A stretch of DNA of 64,000 bases from Hyphomicrobiales bacterium (GCA_900472625.1 UCIT01000003.1:62001-126000); one strand, 5' to 3'. Positions 1-10,929 are shown, counted from the stretch's first letter. The notes: generated from the letters alone by a model not told the origin. Numbers and translations: made by a program.

Positions 1-917
1 TCAAGGTCAATACCATCAACTTCGACGATCCTGAAAAAATCCGTCACAAGGTCCACTTCGACAATCTGACGCCGCTCTATCCGAACGAGCGGTTCAAGAT
101 GGAACTCGAAATTCCGACCAACAAGGACCTGTCGTCGCGCGTCATCGATCTCGTCGCGCCGCTCGGCAAGGGCCAGCGCGGTTTGATCGTGGCGCCGCCG
201 CGCACGGGTAAGACCGTTCTGCTGCAGAACATTGCCCACTCGATCACTGCAAACCATCCGGAATGCTATCTGATCGTGCTCCTGATCGACGAGCGTCCCG
301 AAGAAGTCACGGATATGCAGCGCTCGGTGAAGGGCGAGGTTGTTTCCTCGACCTTCGACGAGCCGGCCACCCGACACGTTCAGGTCGCCGAAATGGTGAT
401 CGAAAAGGCCAAGCGCTTGGTTGAGCATGGTCGCGATGTCGTGATCCTTCTCGACTCGATCACCCGCCTCGGCCGTGCCTATAACACTGTCGTGCCGTCA
501 TCCGGTAAGGTCCTCACCGGTGGTGTGGACGCCAATGCGCTGCAGCGGCCGAAGCGCTTTTTTGGTGCGGCGCGTAACATCGAGGAAGGCGGATCGCTGA
601 CCATCATCGCCACGGCACTGATCGATACAGGCAGCCGCATGGACGAGGTGATCTTCGAAGAGTTCAAGGGTACCGGCAACTCGGAAATCGTGCTTGATCG
701 CAAGGTGGCTGACAAGCGCATCTTCCCATCGATGGATATCCTCAAATCCGGTACCCGCAAGGAAGACCTGCTCGTTCCACGCCAGGATCTGCAGAAAATC
801 TTCGTACTGCGTCGCATTCTCGCGCCGATGGGCACGACCGACGCGATCGAATTCCTTATCGACAAGCTGAAGCAGACCAAGAGCAACTCCGATTTCTTCG
901 AGTCGATGAACACGTAA
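1..917 (+). CDS. rho: Transcription termination factor Rho (5'-truncated)
   Basis: Rho is the hexameric RNA-dependent ATPase that terminates transcription. The reading frame is open from base 3 and carries 304 residues of the C-terminal part. The Walker A motif [11 protein letters not shown] lies about 50 residues in, followed by the RNA-translocation loop around [13 protein letters not shown]. The protein ends SDFFESMNT. Rhizobial Rho is about 420 residues, so roughly the first 115, holding the primary RNA-binding domain, lie outside the window. The internal ATG at 99 is not a real start because the upstream codons continue the family sequence ([19 protein letters not shown]). A hairpin terminator follows at 940. 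Confidence 0.97.
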   Translation, partial: KVNTINFDDPEKIRHKVHFDNLTPLYPNERFKMELEIPTNKDLSSRVIDLVAPLGKGQRGLIVAPPRTGKTVLLQNIAHSITANHPECYLIVLLIDERPEEVTDMQRSVKGEVVSSTFDEPATRHVQVAEMVIEKAKRLVEHGRDVVILLDSITRLGRAYNTVVPSSGKVLTGGVDANALQRPKRFFGAARNIEEGGSLTIIATALIDTGSRMDEVIFEEFKGTGNSEIVLDRKVADKRIFPSMDILKSGTRKEDLLVPRQDLQKIFVLRRILAPMGTTDAIEFLIDKLKQTKSNSDFFESMNT

Positions 918-939
918 TTATTAGCCGGATTCATCTGAC

Positions 940-970
940 AAAGCCGGCCCAGCGATGTGGCCGGCTTTGT
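940..970 (+). terminator. Rho-independent terminator after rho
   Basis: A perfect 10-bp stem (AAAGCCGGCC at 940-949 with GGCCGGCTTT at 959-968) has a 9-base loop. The T-rich stretch TTTGTCGTTCTT follows. It lies 23 bases after the rho stop and separates rho from mnmE. Confidence 0.75.
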
Positions 971-1070
971 CGTTCTTGGATGTGAACTTTATACGATCCC
1001 GGAGATCGGTGCCCGCGCAGCGAGATAGACGGCTGATTGATTCGGTATCGTACCAGACGAGAGCATTGTA

Positions 1071-2384
1071 ATGACTGACGTGAGAGAGACGATATATGCA
1101 TTGTCGAGCGGGGCCCTGCCCTCGGGTGTTGCCGTCATTCGGTTGAGCGGCCCCGACGTCAACGTTGTTCTCTCAAAAATGGTGGAAGGCGAAGTTCCCG
1201 CACGTCACGCCAGTTTCAAAACGATTCGGACCCGTAACGCGGAAATCCTCGACCGGGGCCTAGTCCTATTGTTCCCTGGCCCCAACTCTTTTACCGGAGA
1301 AGATGTTCTTGAGCTCCATTTGCATGGTGGTAAAGCGGTTGTTGAAGCGGTTTATCGCGAGCTCGCGACTTACAAGACCCTGCGACAGGCGACGGCCGGC
1401 GAGTTTACGCGGCGCGCTTTTGAGAATGGCAAGCTTGACCTGATCGAAATCGAAGGTCTTGCGGATCTAATCGGTTCAGAAACAGAGATGCAACGTCGCC
1501 TCGCCGTCGAGCATTCCTCTGGAGGTCTTTCCGCCATCTACCAAGGCTGGGCGGCGCGGCTGACCTATGGCAGAGCGTTGATCGAGGCGGAACTTGACTT
1601 TGCGGATGAGGACGATGTGCCTGGCTCGGTCTCTGAACAAATTTGGGTCGATATCGCGCAGCTAAGGGCCGAAATCGAAGGCCACCTCACCCAGGCATCC
1701 GCCGGCGAGATTATTCGCGATGGCTTCAACGTTGTTATTGCTGGGCTGCCAAACGCTGGGAAGTCGAGCTTGATGAACGCGCTCGTCCGACGAGATGTCG
1801 CCATCGTAACGGATGTGGCTGGGACAACGCGCGATCTGCTGACAGTTGATCTCGACATCGGCGGGTATCTGGTGCGGTTGCACGACACTGCGGGATTGCG
1901 GGACACAGAAGAAGTCGTCGAGCGAGAAGGCATCCGTCGTGCACGCGTTGCGATCGATAATGCTGATCTTGTCCTGTATGTGGAGGACACATCTGTTGCC
2001 GCATCCGATAGGCTTCTACCCGCGGAAGCATTGCTGGTCGGGACGAAGGCCGATCTTCCGTTGCGCAGTGACGAGCGATTCGAGCTGATTGTCTCGGTGT
2101 CAGATGCGCAGCAGCTGGATAGCCTCAGGGAGTTGATCGGCAACAGACTTCAAAGCAAGGTTCATCCGCAGTCGATGGCCATCCCCAGCCGGGCGCGCCA
2201 CAAAGATTCGCTTGTGAAATGTTTGGAGGCTCTTGGTACCGCTCTTGGTGGGCGCGGCCGAGACCTTGATCTGAGAGCCGAAGACCTGCGTATCGCAGGC
2301 GATGCCCTTGGCCGAATAACCGGCAAGGTGGATGTCGAAAATCTACTGGATGTGATCTTCGGCGAGTTCTGCATCGGCAAATGA
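1071..2384 (+). CDS. mnmE: tRNA modification GTPase MnmE (TrmE)
   Basis: MnmE, together with MnmG, installs the carboxymethylaminomethyl group at U34 of certain tRNAs, using GTP, tetrahydrofolate and FAD. The 437-residue protein has the N-terminal TrmE domain (about 1-115), an alpha-helical region split by the G domain, and the G1 motif GLPNAGKSS near residues 224-232. G3 appears as DTAGLRD and the base-specificity motif as GTKADL. The essential C-terminal cysteine motif CIGK is the last four residues. It precedes mnmG by 103 bases, and the gap carries two parS-like palindromes, the first of which overlaps this gene's stop codon. Confidence 0.97.
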   Translation: MTDVRETIYALSSGALPSGVAVIRLSGPDVNVVLSKMVEGEVPARHASFKTIRTRNAEILDRGLVLLFPGPNSFTGEDVLELHLHGGKAVVEAVYRELATYKTLRQATAGEFTRRAFENGKLDLIEIEGLADLIGSETEMQRRLAVEHSSGGLSAIYQGWAARLTYGRALIEAELDFADEDDVPGSVSEQIWVDIAQLRAEIEGHLTQASAGEIIRDGFNVVIAGLPNAGKSSLMNALVRRDVAIVTDVAGTTRDLLTVDLDIGGYLVRLHDTAGLRDTEEVVEREGIRRARVAIDNADLVLYVEDTSVAASDRLLPAEALLVGTKADLPLRSDERFELIVSVSDAQQLDSLRELIGNRLQSKVHPQSMAIPSRARHKDSLVKCLEALGTALGGRGRDLDLRAEDLRIAGDALGRITGKVDVENLLDVIFGEFCIGK

Positions 2385-2397
2385 TTCACGTGAAACA
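2382..2397. promoter_or_regulatory. parS: parS-like centromere site 1 (one mismatch)
   Basis: TGATTCACGTGAAACA matches the near-universal ParB-binding parS palindrome TGTTTCACGTGAAACA at 15 of 16 positions (A for T at position 3). The TGA stop codon of mnmE forms its first three bases. The parA-parB pair lies 2.6 kb downstream. Confidence 0.75.
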
Positions 2398-2417
2398 TCG
2401 TGATCTGTCCACAGCGA

Positions 2418-2433
2418 CGTTTCACGTGAAACG
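2418..2433. promoter_or_regulatory. parS: parS centromere site 2
   Basis: CGTTTCACGTGAAACG contains the perfect 14-bp parS core GTTTCACGTGAAAC. Only the outermost pair differs from the usual T...A, and it remains self-complementary. It sits in the mnmE-mnmG gap, 20 bases after site 1. Confidence 0.88.
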
Positions 2434-2487
2434 CCTTGACTCCGTGCCTACGTTCCATCATCACCAGACGATCTCAGGAGCTTTGAA

Positions 2488-4347
2488 ATGAATAGTTCTC
2501 GGTTCGATGTCATCGTTATCGGCGGTGGACACGCTGGATGTGAAGCCGCATCCGCGGCGGCGCGCATGGGCGCGAAGACGGCATTGGTGACGCACCGACG
2601 TGATACCATTGGCGTGATGTCCTGTAATCCGGCCATTGGTGGGCTGGGAAAAGGACATCTTGTGCGCGAGATCGACGCGCTAGATGGTTTGATGGGCCGG
2701 GTGGCGGACGCCGGCGGTATTCAATTCCGTATGCTGAACCGTAAAAAGGGTCCCGCTGTTCGCGGCCCGCGTACACAGGCAGACCGAAAGCTGTATCGTT
2801 TGGCGATGCTTGCCGAAATCTCGGCAATCCAAAACCTGACAGTCATCGAAGGCGACGCGTTCGATCTTTCGGTCGACAATGGTCGGGTTGCAGCTGTCGT
2901 CATGAAAGATAGCCGGATTCTATCCTGCGGTTCGGTGGTTTTGACGACAGGAACTTTCCTGCGTGGGCTTATTCATATTGGCAACAAGAAGATCCCCGCT
3001 GGCCGTGTCGGCGAAGATCCTTCGGTCGGCCTATCAGGTACTCTGCTCGGCCTTGGCCTCCAGCTCGGGCGTCTGAAGACGGGGACCCCTGCCCGCCTAA
3101 ATGGCAAGACTATTGATTGGGCTGGCGTCGGTCGCCAGGGTGCCGATGATGAAGCGGTTCCTTTCTCGTTTATGACTGACAGGATTACCAACTCTCAGAT
3201 CGAATGCGGTGTGACCCGGACGACCGAGGCGACACACCGCATCATTGTCGAGAATCTCAATCAATCCGCGATGTATTCCGGGCAAATCGAGGGTGTGGGT
3301 CCGCGCTACTGTCCTTCTATAGAGGATAAACTCGTCAAGTTCGGCGAGAGGGATGGCCATCAGGTGTTCTTGGAGCCGGAGGGATTGGACGACGATACCG
3401 TCTATCCAAACGGCATTTCGACGTCCCTGCCAGCCAATGTCCAGGAGCAGTTCATCAGAACCATTCCGGGGCTGGAACATGTTGAAATTCTTCAGCCAGG
3501 CTATGCAATCGAGTATGATCATGTGGATCCCCGTGAGCTGAAGCCCTCTTTGGAGACAAAGAAGCTATCAGGTCTCTTTCTGGCCGGCCAGATCAATGGC
3601 ACGACGGGTTACGAGGAGGCCGCGGCTCAAGGTCTTGTGGCTGGTCTGAACGCCGCGCGGCTGGCATCGGGAAGTGAAGCTGTGCGTTTCAGCCGCACTG
3701 ACTCCTATATCGGCGTGATGATCGACGACCTCACCTCGCGCGGCGTCGCAGAGCCTTATCGCATGTTCACATCACGTGCTGAGTATCGGTTGTCGCTACG
3801 CGCAGATAATGCCGATGTGCGTCTGACGCCGATGGCTTCACAGCTTGGCCTGACTTCATCGGCGCGCCAGCAGAAGTTTGTTTCTTACATGTTCAGCCTG
3901 GATGCCGGGCGCGCGCTTTTGTCGTCATTGTCGGTGACACCAAACGAGGCCCGTCGATCCGGTCTGAAGCTTAATTTGGATGGCCAGCGCCGAACAGCTT
4001 ATGATTTGTTATCATATCCCGATTTTAGTCTTGGCGACCTGATGACGATCTGGCCAGAGCTTTCGAACATCGGCGACAAGGTTGGAGAGGCTTTGGAGAT
4101 TGAGGCGAGCTATGCGGTGTATATGCAACGCCAAGGGGCTGATGTGGCCCATATCAAGCGCGATGAGAATCGGCTGATCCCCGCGGATTTTGATTTTGGT
4201 AGTTTGGCTGGCCTTTCCAACGAGCTCAAGCAGAAGCTCGGGAAGGTTAAGCCCTATGATGTGGCCCAGGCCTCCCGGATCGACGGTATGACTCCTGCGG
4301 CCATTTCATTGCTCCTGGTTCACCTTCGGCGCGCTGCCGCCGCTTAA
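2488..4347 (+). CDS. mnmG: tRNA uridine-5-carboxymethylaminomethyl modification enzyme MnmG (GidA)
   Basis: MnmG is the FAD-binding partner of MnmE in wobble uridine (U34) modification. The 619 residues match the family length of about 620-630. The N-terminal dinucleotide-binding motif [10 protein letters not shown] lies at residues 12-21, and the family signature [11 protein letters not shown] lies near residue 270. The FAD-domain motif [20 protein letters not shown] is present near residue 365, and the C-terminal helical domain is complete. The ATG at 2488 has the Shine-Dalgarno CAGGAG about 8 bases upstream. It lies between mnmE and rsmG, the usual gid-par order next to the origin in alphaproteobacteria. 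Confidence 0.97.
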   Translation: MNSSRFDVIVIGGGHAGCEAASAAARMGAKTALVTHRRDTIGVMSCNPAIGGLGKGHLVREIDALDGLMGRVADAGGIQFRMLNRKKGPAVRGPRTQADRKLYRLAMLAEISAIQNLTVIEGDAFDLSVDNGRVAAVVMKDSRILSCGSVVLTTGTFLRGLIHIGNKKIPAGRVGEDPSVGLSGTLLGLGLQLGRLKTGTPARLNGKTIDWAGVGRQGADDEAVPFSFMTDRITNSQIECGVTRTTEATHRIIVENLNQSAMYSGQIEGVGPRYCPSIEDKLVKFGERDGHQVFLEPEGLDDDTVYPNGISTSLPANVQEQFIRTIPGLEHVEILQPGYAIEYDHVDPRELKPSLETKKLSGLFLAGQINGTTGYEEAAAQGLVAGLNAARLASGSEAVRFSRTDSYIGVMIDDLTSRGVAEPYRMFTSRAEYRLSLRADNADVRLTPMASQLGLTSSARQQKFVSYMFSLDAGRALLSSLSVTPNEARRSGLKLNLDGQRRTAYDLLSYPDFSLGDLMTIWPELSNIGDKVGEALEIEASYAVYMQRQGADVAHIKRDENRLIPADFDFGSLAGLSNELKQKLGKVKPYDVAQASRIDGMTPAAISLLLVHLRRAAAA

Positions 4348-4382
4348 CTGCACCGATTTCTTTCTCCTTGAAAGCTTGTCCC

Positions 4383-5000
4383 ATGGATTTGAACGGCCGT
4401 CGTGTTTCACGTGAAACACAGGAGCGCCTTGAGCACTTTGTGTCCCTGTTCCAGAAGTGGAGCAAAGCTATCAATCTGTCGGCGCCATCGACACTTGAGG
4501 ATGCATGGCGTCGCCATGTTTCGGATAGCGCCCAAATATTCCAGATTCAGTCGATGCCAGGAAGCTGGGTGGATCTCGGCAGTGGGGGCGGCTTTCCAGG
4601 CGTGATCACTGCAATTTTTCTTGCAGAGGTAGGCGCGGGTTGGGTTCATCTGGTCGAGAGCAACAATAAGAAGGCCGCATTCCTGCGGACTGCTTTGCGC
4701 GAAACAGGTGGACGAGGATCGGTTCATCCTATCCGGATCGAGGCCGCAGCCCCTGAGGTCCCGGACTGTGACTTCATTTCCGCCCGCGCGCTCGCTGAGT
4801 TGGATATGCTTTGCGGCTACATGGCGCCATTCGCCGAGCGAAATGAAAAACTGCGTGCGTATTTTCACAAAGGCCGGGATTATCGTGCCGAGATCGCTAA
4901 AGCTCATGGTCGGTGGAGATTCGATCTGGTAGAACACAATAGTGCTGTCGAGCGGGATTCAGTCGTGCTCGAAGTGTCTAACCTCCAGCGTTTGGTTTAA
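4383..5000 (+). CDS. rsmG: 16S rRNA (guanine527-N7)-methyltransferase RsmG (GidB)
   Basis: RsmG methylates G527 of 16S rRNA with S-adenosylmethionine, and its loss gives low-level streptomycin resistance in other bacteria. From the ATG at 4383 the protein has 205 residues. An in-frame TTG at 4368 would add five residues, but the ATG form (MDLNGRR) is preferred because it fits homologue N-termini. The SAM-binding motif [12 protein letters not shown] lies near residues 62-73, and the catalytic-region motif SARALAEL follows. Codons 8-12 (VSRET) are spelled by a perfect parS palindrome. The stop is 19 bases before the parA start. Confidence 0.95.
   Translation: MDLNGRRVSRETQERLEHFVSLFQKWSKAINLSAPSTLEDAWRRHVSDSAQIFQIQSMPGSWVDLGSGGGFPGVITAIFLAEVGAGWVHLVESNNKKAAFLRTALRETGGRGSVHPIRIEAAAPEVPDCDFISARALAELDMLCGYMAPFAERNEKLRAYFHKGRDYRAEIAKAHGRWRFDLVEHNSAVERDSVVLEVSNLQRLV
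4403..4418. promoter_or_regulatory. parS: parS centromere site 3 (perfect), inside rsmG
   Basis: TGTTTCACGTGAAACA is an exact 16-of-16 match to the consensus parS palindrome bound by ParB. It lies within the rsmG coding region, about 600 bases before parA. In the rsmG frame it encodes the residues V-S-R-E-T. Confidence 0.95.
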
Positions 5001-5019
5001 CGGATCGGGCATCAAGACA

Positions 5020-5814
5020 ATGGTTGCTGAGCGGAATCGGATTATTACCATTGCAAACCAGAAGGGTGGCGTTGGCAAGACGACGACAGCCATCAATCTC
5101 GCAACGGCGCTCGCTGCGATCGGTGAACGAGTGTTGATTGTCGATCTCGATCCGCAGGGCAATGCCAGTACCGGTCTTGGTATTGATCGCAAGAATCGGA
5201 AGCTCTCTTCTTACGATCTGCTTATTGGCGATCATGGCGTTCTGGATGTGGTTCAGGAAACAGCTGTCCCCAACCTGTTCATCGTTCCCTCAACGATGGA
5301 TTTGCTGGGCATCGAGATGGAAATCGCGCAACAGAGTGATCGTGTCTTCAAGTTGAAGAAGGCGCTTGCTCAGGCGGAAGCGTTCCAGTTTTCGTATATC
5401 CTGGTCGATTGCCCGCCTTCCTTTAACCTTCTGACCATGAATGCAATGGCCGCCGCGCATTCCGTGCTGGTTCCGCTGCAGTGTGAGTTCTTCGCACTTG
5501 AAGGATTGAGCCAGTTGCTAGAGACGGTCGATCAAGTTCGGCGCAGCGTTAACCCGCAGCTGGATATCCAGGGCATCGTTCTGACGATGTTCGATTCCAG
5601 AAACAACCTGGCGCAGCAGGTGGTTAACGATGTACGAACGCATCTTGGCGAGAAGGTCTATCATACGTTGATTCCTCGTAACGTCAGGGTTTCAGAAGCC
5701 CCCTCCTATGGCAAACCAGCCATTCTCTACGATTTGAAATGCGCTGGGAGCCAAGCCTATCTGCAGCTGGCATCGGAAGTGATCCAGCGCGAGCGCCAGC
5801 GTCTGGCTGCTTGA
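5020..5814 (+). CDS. parA: Chromosome partitioning ATPase ParA
   Basis: ParA is the Walker-type ATPase that binds DNA nonspecifically and drives segregation of ParB-parS complexes. The start at 5020 gives 264 residues beginning MVAERNRIITI, the usual chromosomal ParA size; the frame is open further upstream to 4942 but that would overlap rsmG. The deviant Walker A motif KGGVGKTTT is at residues 15-23, the A' motif is VLIVDLDPQGNAS, and Walker B is YILVDCPPS. There is no N-terminal DNA-binding domain, so it is the chromosomal rather than plasmid type. parB follows closely and parS sites flank the locus. Confidence 0.97.
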   Translation: MVAERNRIITIANQKGGVGKTTTAINLATALAAIGERVLIVDLDPQGNASTGLGIDRKNRKLSSYDLLIGDHGVLDVVQETAVPNLFIVPSTMDLLGIEMEIAQQSDRVFKLKKALAQAEAFQFSYILVDCPPSFNLLTMNAMAAAHSVLVPLQCEFFALEGLSQLLETVDQVRRSVNPQLDIQGIVLTMFDSRNNLAQQVVNDVRTHLGEKVYHTLIPRNVRVSEAPSYGKPAILYDLKCAGSQAYLQLASEVIQRERQRLAA

Positions 5815-5845
5815 GACTGTTTCTCGGTTTGTTGTGAGTAAAGCT

Positions 5846-6730
5846 ATGAATGATGACGTATCGAAAAGACGACTTGGCCGCGGTCTGGCAGCGCTAATCG
5901 GTGAAATGGATCAGCCGGTGCCCGTGGATGCGAGCGACCGTTCGGTGAGCGCCGATCGTTTGATTCCGATCGAATTCATTAGCCGTAATCCTCGCAACCC
6001 GCGCCGGTTCTTTGACGAGGGCGAGCTTCATGATCTGGCGAGCTCGATCCGCCAACACGGTATCGTACAGCCGGTTGTCGTTCGGACGCTTGCTGCAAGC
6101 CAATATGAAATCATAGCCGGCGAAAGACGCTGGCGCGCGGCGCAACTCGCGGGTCTTATCGAAATTCCCGTTATCGTTCGTGATGTCGATGACAAGACTG
6201 CGCTCGAGATTGCTATCGTCGAGAACGTGCAGCGGTCGGATCTGAACGCACTTGAAGAAGCCCTCGGCTACGAGCAATTGATCGCCGATTACGGCTATAC
6301 GCAGAATGATCTCGGCGAGATCATCGGCAAGAGCCGAAGTCACGTCGCCAACTCCCTCCGGCTTTTGAAGCTGCCTGAGCCGGTCCGCGACCTGCTGGCC
6401 GCCGGCAGTCTGTCTGCCGGGCATGCGCGCGCGCTGGTCTCGACGTCGGATCCGACGGTGCTTGCCCGTACGATCGTCTCCAAGGGTATGTCGGTGCGCG
6501 ATGCCGAGCGGCTGGCGCAGAATGACATCAAGGCTCAATCCGAGCCCCCATCTTCCACGCCTTTGCGCGACCAGAAGGATTCCGATACGTTGGCGCTTGA
6601 GCGCACATTGTCTGATGCGCTCGGACTGGACGTGATGATCAATCACAAGGCCAATGGCGGCCAAATCCGCATTTCCTACAAGTCCTTGGATCAGCTGGAG
6701 GAAATTTGCCGGCTTCTCGAGCGACGTTAA
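5846..6730 (+). CDS. parB: Chromosome partitioning protein ParB
   Basis: ParB is a CTP-dependent clamp that loads at parS sites and interacts with ParA. From the ATG at 5846 the product has 294 residues; an in-frame GTG at 5834 would add four. The N-terminal KRRLGRGLAALIGE is the usual ParA-interacting segment. The CTP-binding box containing GERRWRA lies near residue 95, followed by ENVQRSDLN and the helix-turn-helix around GYTQNDLGEIIGKSRSHVANSLRL. A C-terminal dimerisation domain ends the protein. The gene converges on holA with only 11 bases between the two stop codons. Confidence 0.97.
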   Translation: MNDDVSKRRLGRGLAALIGEMDQPVPVDASDRSVSADRLIPIEFISRNPRNPRRFFDEGELHDLASSIRQHGIVQPVVVRTLAASQYEIIAGERRWRAAQLAGLIEIPVIVRDVDDKTALEIAIVENVQRSDLNALEEALGYEQLIADYGYTQNDLGEIIGKSRSHVANSLRLLKLPEPVRDLLAAGSLSAGHARALVSTSDPTVLARTIVSKGMSVRDAERLAQNDIKAQSEPPSSTPLRDQKDSDTLALERTLSDALGLDVMINHKANGGQIRISYKSLDQLEEICRLLERR

Positions 6731-6741
6731 CTGATGAGACG

Positions 6742-7776
6742 CTAGCGCCGGGCCGACTGAAGGGTGGTCGATAACAGCGTCTGCAGCGCGATCGTGTCCT
6801 CCATAGAGGACCGCCTGCGCGTTTGCAGGATTGCAGCCTGCAGACGGTTGGTTTCACGGAATAACGCGTCAGCGGACCACGCACGCAGCGCCTGTTCGAT
6901 GACAGGTTTGCGCTTGAAATGCAGATGGCGACCTATCGTCTGCATGACCTGGCCAGCGGGAACGCGCTTCTCTTCCATCTCGGCCCGCATCGCGTCCATC
7001 AGTTGGAACTGCTTCAGGCAAGCCTGAATCACCAGAAATATAGACGTCTTTGACGCGGTGATCTTCTGCATGGCATGCAGAAAGTTTCCACTGTTGCCGC
7101 TGAGGATGGCATCGACTGCATCATCGACCGAAACAGCGCTGGCATCTCCAATGATCTCAGTGACGTGGTGTTCCTCGATCAGATCAAGCTTCAGGCAATA
7201 AAGCGCCAGTTTCTTCAGTTCGTTGCGAGACGCTATCCGGTCGCCACCGATGAGCTCCACCAATGCCTGCCGCGCAGCAGGCGTTATGCGCAGGCCTGCT
7301 GTGGCGAGTTCGGCGTCTATCAGGCCATTGAGCGCGCGCACGTCGTCGGCATAGCACGGAATGGTCACGATGCTGCGGGCCGCTTCGCTGGCCTTTCTCA
7401 GCAGAGACCCCTTCTTCAGATCGCCCGCCTCGACAATCAGAAAGGTCTGCTCCAACGGCTTCTGAGAGAGAAGCTGCAAGGCTTCGACCAGATACTTCTC
7501 ATTGGCAGCGCCACGTATCCAGATAAGCTTGTCACCGCCAAACAAGCCAATGGCGCCGGCCTCGTCGAGCAGGCGGCCCTGATCCTTCTGCAGGTCGGCG
7601 ATATCCAGCTTGATCAGACTGAAGGGATCAGTCAGATCCACGCCCGTCTTGGCCGCAATCAGGCCGGCGCGTTCGGAGACAGATCCTCTGTCGGGGCCAT
7701 AGACAACGAAGATCTGGTAGTGGCGGGCGGATTTCTCCAGGAACGTTTCAAACTCGTGCGATTTGATTTCCGCCAC
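6742..7776 (-). CDS. holA: DNA polymerase III subunit delta
   Basis: HolA is the clamp-loader delta subunit, which opens the beta sliding clamp. The 344-residue protein has the family N-terminal domain (VVYGPDRGSVSERAGLI, DPFSLIKLD), the glycine-rich FGGDKLIWIRG strand and the central AAA-like lid. The C-terminal helical collar contains ASKTSIFLVIQACLKQFQLM. The start is GTG at 7776, preceded by AAGGAGCGG at a good spacing. It is the last gene of a leuS-lptE-holA minus-strand cluster, the common rhizobial order, with 11 bases between the lptE stop and this start. Confidence 0.95.
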   Translation of the reverse strand: MAEIKSHEFETFLEKSARHYQIFVVYGPDRGSVSERAGLIAAKTGVDLTDPFSLIKLDIADLQKDQGRLLDEAGAIGLFGGDKLIWIRGAANEKYLVEALQLLSQKPLEQTFLIVEAGDLKKGSLLRKASEAARSIVTIPCYADDVRALNGLIDAELATAGLRITPAARQALVELIGGDRIASRNELKKLALYCLKLDLIEEHHVTEIIGDASAVSVDDAVDAILSGNSGNFLHAMQKITASKTSIFLVIQACLKQFQLMDAMRAEMEEKRVPAGQVMQTIGRHLHFKRKPVIEQALRAWSADALFRETNRLQAAILQTRRRSSMEDTIALQTLLSTTLQSARR

Positions 7777-7787
7777 GCATCCGCTCC

Positions 7788-8309
7788 TTAGCGGCCGAGG
7801 GCTGCTGCGATATCGGCGGCGACAAATTCGGCGGCCTGCCGGGCAGCGCGATTTTCCGCGTCGCGAATTGCGCGCTGCTTGGCGAACTCCTGTGCCGGAA
7901 AATCAACGAGCGCCGTGGCCGATTGATTGCCCGCACGGATGACATGGCCGTCCTTGTTCGACTTCAATGTGAAATCGACGCTGACGGTCGCCCGACCAGC
8001 ACGCGACTCGTCGGACGAGGCCACGAGGAGGGTATCGATTACGCTCGATCGAGCGTTCAGCTCGACCTTGTAGTCGGCCTTGTCAGGCTCTCCAGCACCG
8101 CGCGAGGAGAGGAATATCAGACGGTTTCTGACTTCCTGCCCGATCCGGTTGCCAGCCTCGGAGAACTCGATCGAGGCCAGCTTGCCTGCAACACCCGAGG
8201 CTTCCGAATAAAGCGGACGGACCTGGCACGACGCAACGAAAATGGTGGTTGCCAGCGCCGCGGCAATGCCGGCGGTGCGTGTGAGGCTAGGAGCGATATT
8301 AAACGACAA
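7788..8309 (-). CDS. lptE: LPS-assembly lipoprotein LptE
   Basis: LptE is the outer-membrane lipoprotein that plugs the LptD barrel and delivers lipopolysaccharide to the cell surface. The 173-residue product starts with a signal sequence ending in a lipobox (VASC, then QVRPLY), so the mature protein begins at about Cys 28. The RPLY segment after the cysteine and the predicted beta-rich body fit the family; overall identity is typically low, so assignment rests on the lipobox, size and position. Its start overlaps the end of leuS by 11 bases, as in other Rhizobiaceae. Confidence 0.88.
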   Translation of the reverse strand: MSFNIAPSLTRTAGIAAALATTIFVASCQVRPLYSEASGVAGKLASIEFSEAGNRIGQEVRNRLIFLSSRGAGEPDKADYKVELNARSSVIDTLLVASSDESRAGRATVSVDFTLKSNKDGHVIRAGNQSATALVDFPAQEFAKQRAIRDAENRAARQAAEFVAADIAAALGR

Positions 8310-10929
8310 TGTTCACAATCCTTTGCGCAACCACGATAATCTTTTTCGGCGTCTGGCCATCCAGCACGCGCTTGACGTCTTCCAGAGCAAGGGCGGCTTC
8401 GCTGACGGCAGTTTGATCTGCGTCGCGCGAAATTGTCAATTCAGCGCGCTTCTTGCCGTTGATCTGGACTGGAAGAACGACGTCGTTCTCGACCACCAGA
8501 CTGTCTTCGTAGATCGGCCACGGTGCCTGGGCGAGCATGCCCTTGTTGCCGAGCACCGACCAGCACTCCTCGGCGAGATGCGGCGTCATCGGTGCCACGA
8601 GCTGCACAAGGATCTCGGCGGCATTGCGCACTGCTGCGCAATAGGCGCTGTCTGCCTTGCCCGATGCAACTGTTGTCAAAGGTCCCGCAAGCGCGTTCAC
8701 GAGCTCATATATACGGGCGACAGCCTTGTTGAACCAGAGCTTGTCGTAATCATTCTGAACCGCCTTGAGGGTCTTGTGGGCGATCTGCGAAACGGCCAGA
8801 GCTTCTCCATCTTTAGCCGGATTCGGCGCAACTTGCGTGAGGTACTCGGCTGCCTCGGAGATCAGACGCCAGAGGCGTTGGGTGAAGCGGTGTGCTCCCT
8901 CGACACCTGCCTCCGACCAGATGACGTCACGTTCGGGCGGAGAATCCGACAGAACGAAGAAACGCGCCGTGTCGGCCCCGTAGGACGCGATGATATCATC
9001 CGGATCGACGACGTTCTTCTTCGACTTCGACATCTTCTCGATGGAGCCGATGGCGATCTCTTCGCTGTTCGACAGCAGGAAAGCCTTGCGCTTCCCATCC
9101 AGTTCCTCAATGCGGATGTCAGCCGGCGCCACCCACTCGCGGGTCATGCCTGCGCCGCGGCTGTAGGTCTCATGAACCACCATGCCCTGGGTGAACAGTC
9201 CCTTGAAAGGCTCCTTGACATTGACATGGCCGGTCTCGCGCATAGCGCGGGTGAAGAAGCGCGAATAGAGCAGGTGCAAGATCGCGTGTTCGATGCCACC
9301 GATATACTGATCGACAGGGAGCCAGCGGTTTGCGGCGGCTACGTCCGTCGGCTTGTTCTCCCACGGCGCGGTGAAGCGCGTGAAATACCAGCTGGAATCG
9401 ACGAAGGTGTCCATCGTGTCGGTTTCCCGACGAGCGTCCTTACCGCAGTTCGGGCAGGCCACATGGCGCCAGGTCGGGTGCCGATCGAGCGGGTTGCCGG
9501 GCTGATCGAAAGTGACATCCTCCGGCAGCTTCACCGGTAGATCCTTCTTGGGGACAGGAACGACGCCGCAATCCTGGCAATGGATGACAGGGATAGGGCA
9601 ACCCCAATAGCGCTGGCGCGAGATACCCCAGTCGCGCAGGCGGAAGTTGACCTTGCGTTCGCCCTGCGGCGTGTTGCCGAGCGACGCGGACGACAGGCGG
9701 TCGGCGACGATGCCGAATGCCTCTTCCGTCGTCTTGCCATCGAGGAAGCGCGAGTTGATCATCACGCCGTCACCGTCGTAGGCGACATCGCCGACAGTGA
9801 AGGTCGCGGCGTCGCCGTCCCGTGGCATGACGACGGCCACGACTGGCAGATCATACTTGCGGGCGAAATCGAGGTCGCGCTGGTCGCCGGCGGGGCAGCC
9901 GAAGATGGCACCCGTGCCGTAGTCCATCAGCACGAAATTGGCGATATAGACGGGGAGTTCCCAGGATGGATCCAGGGGATGCCGCACGCGGACGCCAGTG
10001 TCGATACCCTTTTTCTCGGCGGTTTCCAGCGCAGCCAGCGACGTGCCGGCACGACGAATCTCTTCACAGAATGATTCGATAGCCGGATTCTTGGCCGCGA
10101 CATCCTTTGCGAGCGGATGATCGGCTGAGATCGCCAGGAAGGAAGCGCCAAACAGCGTGTCGGGGCGCGTGGTGTAGACCGTAACTTCCGTCTCGCTTGA
10201 CGGTGCTGTGCCGCCAACAATTTCCCAGCGGATCGTCATGCCTTCTGAACGGCCGATCCAGTTCTTCTGCATCAGACGAACCTTCTCCGGCCACTGATCC
10301 AGCCCGTCGAGCGCGTCGAGCAGATCTTGGCTGAAATCAGTGATCTTGAAGAACCACTGCGTCAGCTCACGTTGTTCGACCAGTGCGCCGGAGCGCCAGC
10401 CGCGGCCGTCGATGACCTGCTCGTTCGCCAGAACGGTGTTGTCGACCGGATCCCAGTTGACCTTCGACTGCTTGCGGTAAACGAGGCCCTTTTCCAGAAA
10501 ATCGACGAACATGTGCTGTTGATGCTGGTAATATTCGACATCGCTGGTGGCGAATTCACGGCTCCAGTCGAGCGACAAGCCCATGGCCTTAAGCTGCGAC
10601 TTCATCGAGGCTATGTTCTGGTAGGTCCATGCAGCGGGGTGAACGTTTCGCTCCATGGCGGCGTTTTCCGCTGGCATGCCGAATGCGTCCCAGCCCATCG
10701 GGTGGAGGACATTGTAGCCCCGTGCCCGCTTGTAGCGAGCCACGACGTCGCCCATGGCATAGTTGCGTACATGACCCATGTGGATGCGGCCCGACGGATA
10801 CGGGAACATCTCCAGCACGTAATATTTCTCGCGCGGATCGTCGTTATCGGTCTCGAAGACCTTTGCTTCGTTCCATTTCTGCTGCCAGCGAGGCTCGGCG
10901 TCGCGCGGGTTATAACGTTCGGTAGCCAT
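8299..10929 (-). CDS. leuS: Leucyl-tRNA synthetase
   Basis: This class I aminoacyl-tRNA synthetase charges tRNA-Leu. The 876-residue length is typical. The HIGH-type motif appears as HMGHVRNY near residue 51, and the KMSKS loop as KMSKSKKN near residue 633. Between them lies the large editing (CP1) domain, and the WCP-type segment is present as [11 protein letters not shown]. The C-terminal anticodon-binding domain ends [19 protein letters not shown]. It is the first gene of the leuS-lptE-holA cluster and overlaps lptE. Confidence 0.97.
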   Translation of the reverse strand: MATERYNPRDAEPRWQQKWNEAKVFETDNDDPREKYYVLEMFPYPSGRIHMGHVRNYAMGDVVARYKRARGYNVLHPMGWDAFGMPAENAAMERNVHPAAWTYQNIASMKSQLKAMGLSLDWSREFATSDVEYYQHQQHMFVDFLEKGLVYRKQSKVNWDPVDNTVLANEQVIDGRGWRSGALVEQRELTQWFFKITDFSQDLLDALDGLDQWPEKVRLMQKNWIGRSEGMTIRWEIVGGTAPSSETEVTVYTTRPDTLFGASFLAISADHPLAKDVAAKNPAIESFCEEIRRAGTSLAALETAEKKGIDTGVRVRHPLDPSWELPVYIANFVLMDYGTGAIFGCPAGDQRDLDFARKYDLPVVAVVMPRDGDAATFTVGDVAYDGDGVMINSRFLDGKTTEEAFGIVADRLSSASLGNTPQGERKVNFRLRDWGISRQRYWGCPIPVIHCQDCGVVPVPKKDLPVKLPEDVTFDQPGNPLDRHPTWRHVACPNCGKDARRETDTMDTFVDSSWYFTRFTAPWENKPTDVAAANRWLPVDQYIGGIEHAILHLLYSRFFTRAMRETGHVNVKEPFKGLFTQGMVVHETYSRGAGMTREWVAPADIRIEELDGKRKAFLLSNSEEIAIGSIEKMSKSKKNVVDPDDIIASYGADTARFFVLSDSPPERDVIWSEAGVEGAHRFTQRLWRLISEAAEYLTQVAPNPAKDGEALAVSQIAHKTLKAVQNDYDKLWFNKAVARIYELVNALAGPLTTVASGKADSAYCAAVRNAAEILVQLVAPMTPHLAEECWSVLGNKGMLAQAPWPIYEDSLVVENDVVLPVQINGKKRAELTISRDADQTAVSEAALALEDVKRVLDGQTPKKIIVVAQRIVNIVV

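Noticed and set aside
8242..9540. Long plus-strand ORF of 432 codons opposite leuS
   Set aside because: It is a GC-rich shadow of leuS, with no family features and biased codon use; the leuS motifs on the other strand are unambiguous.
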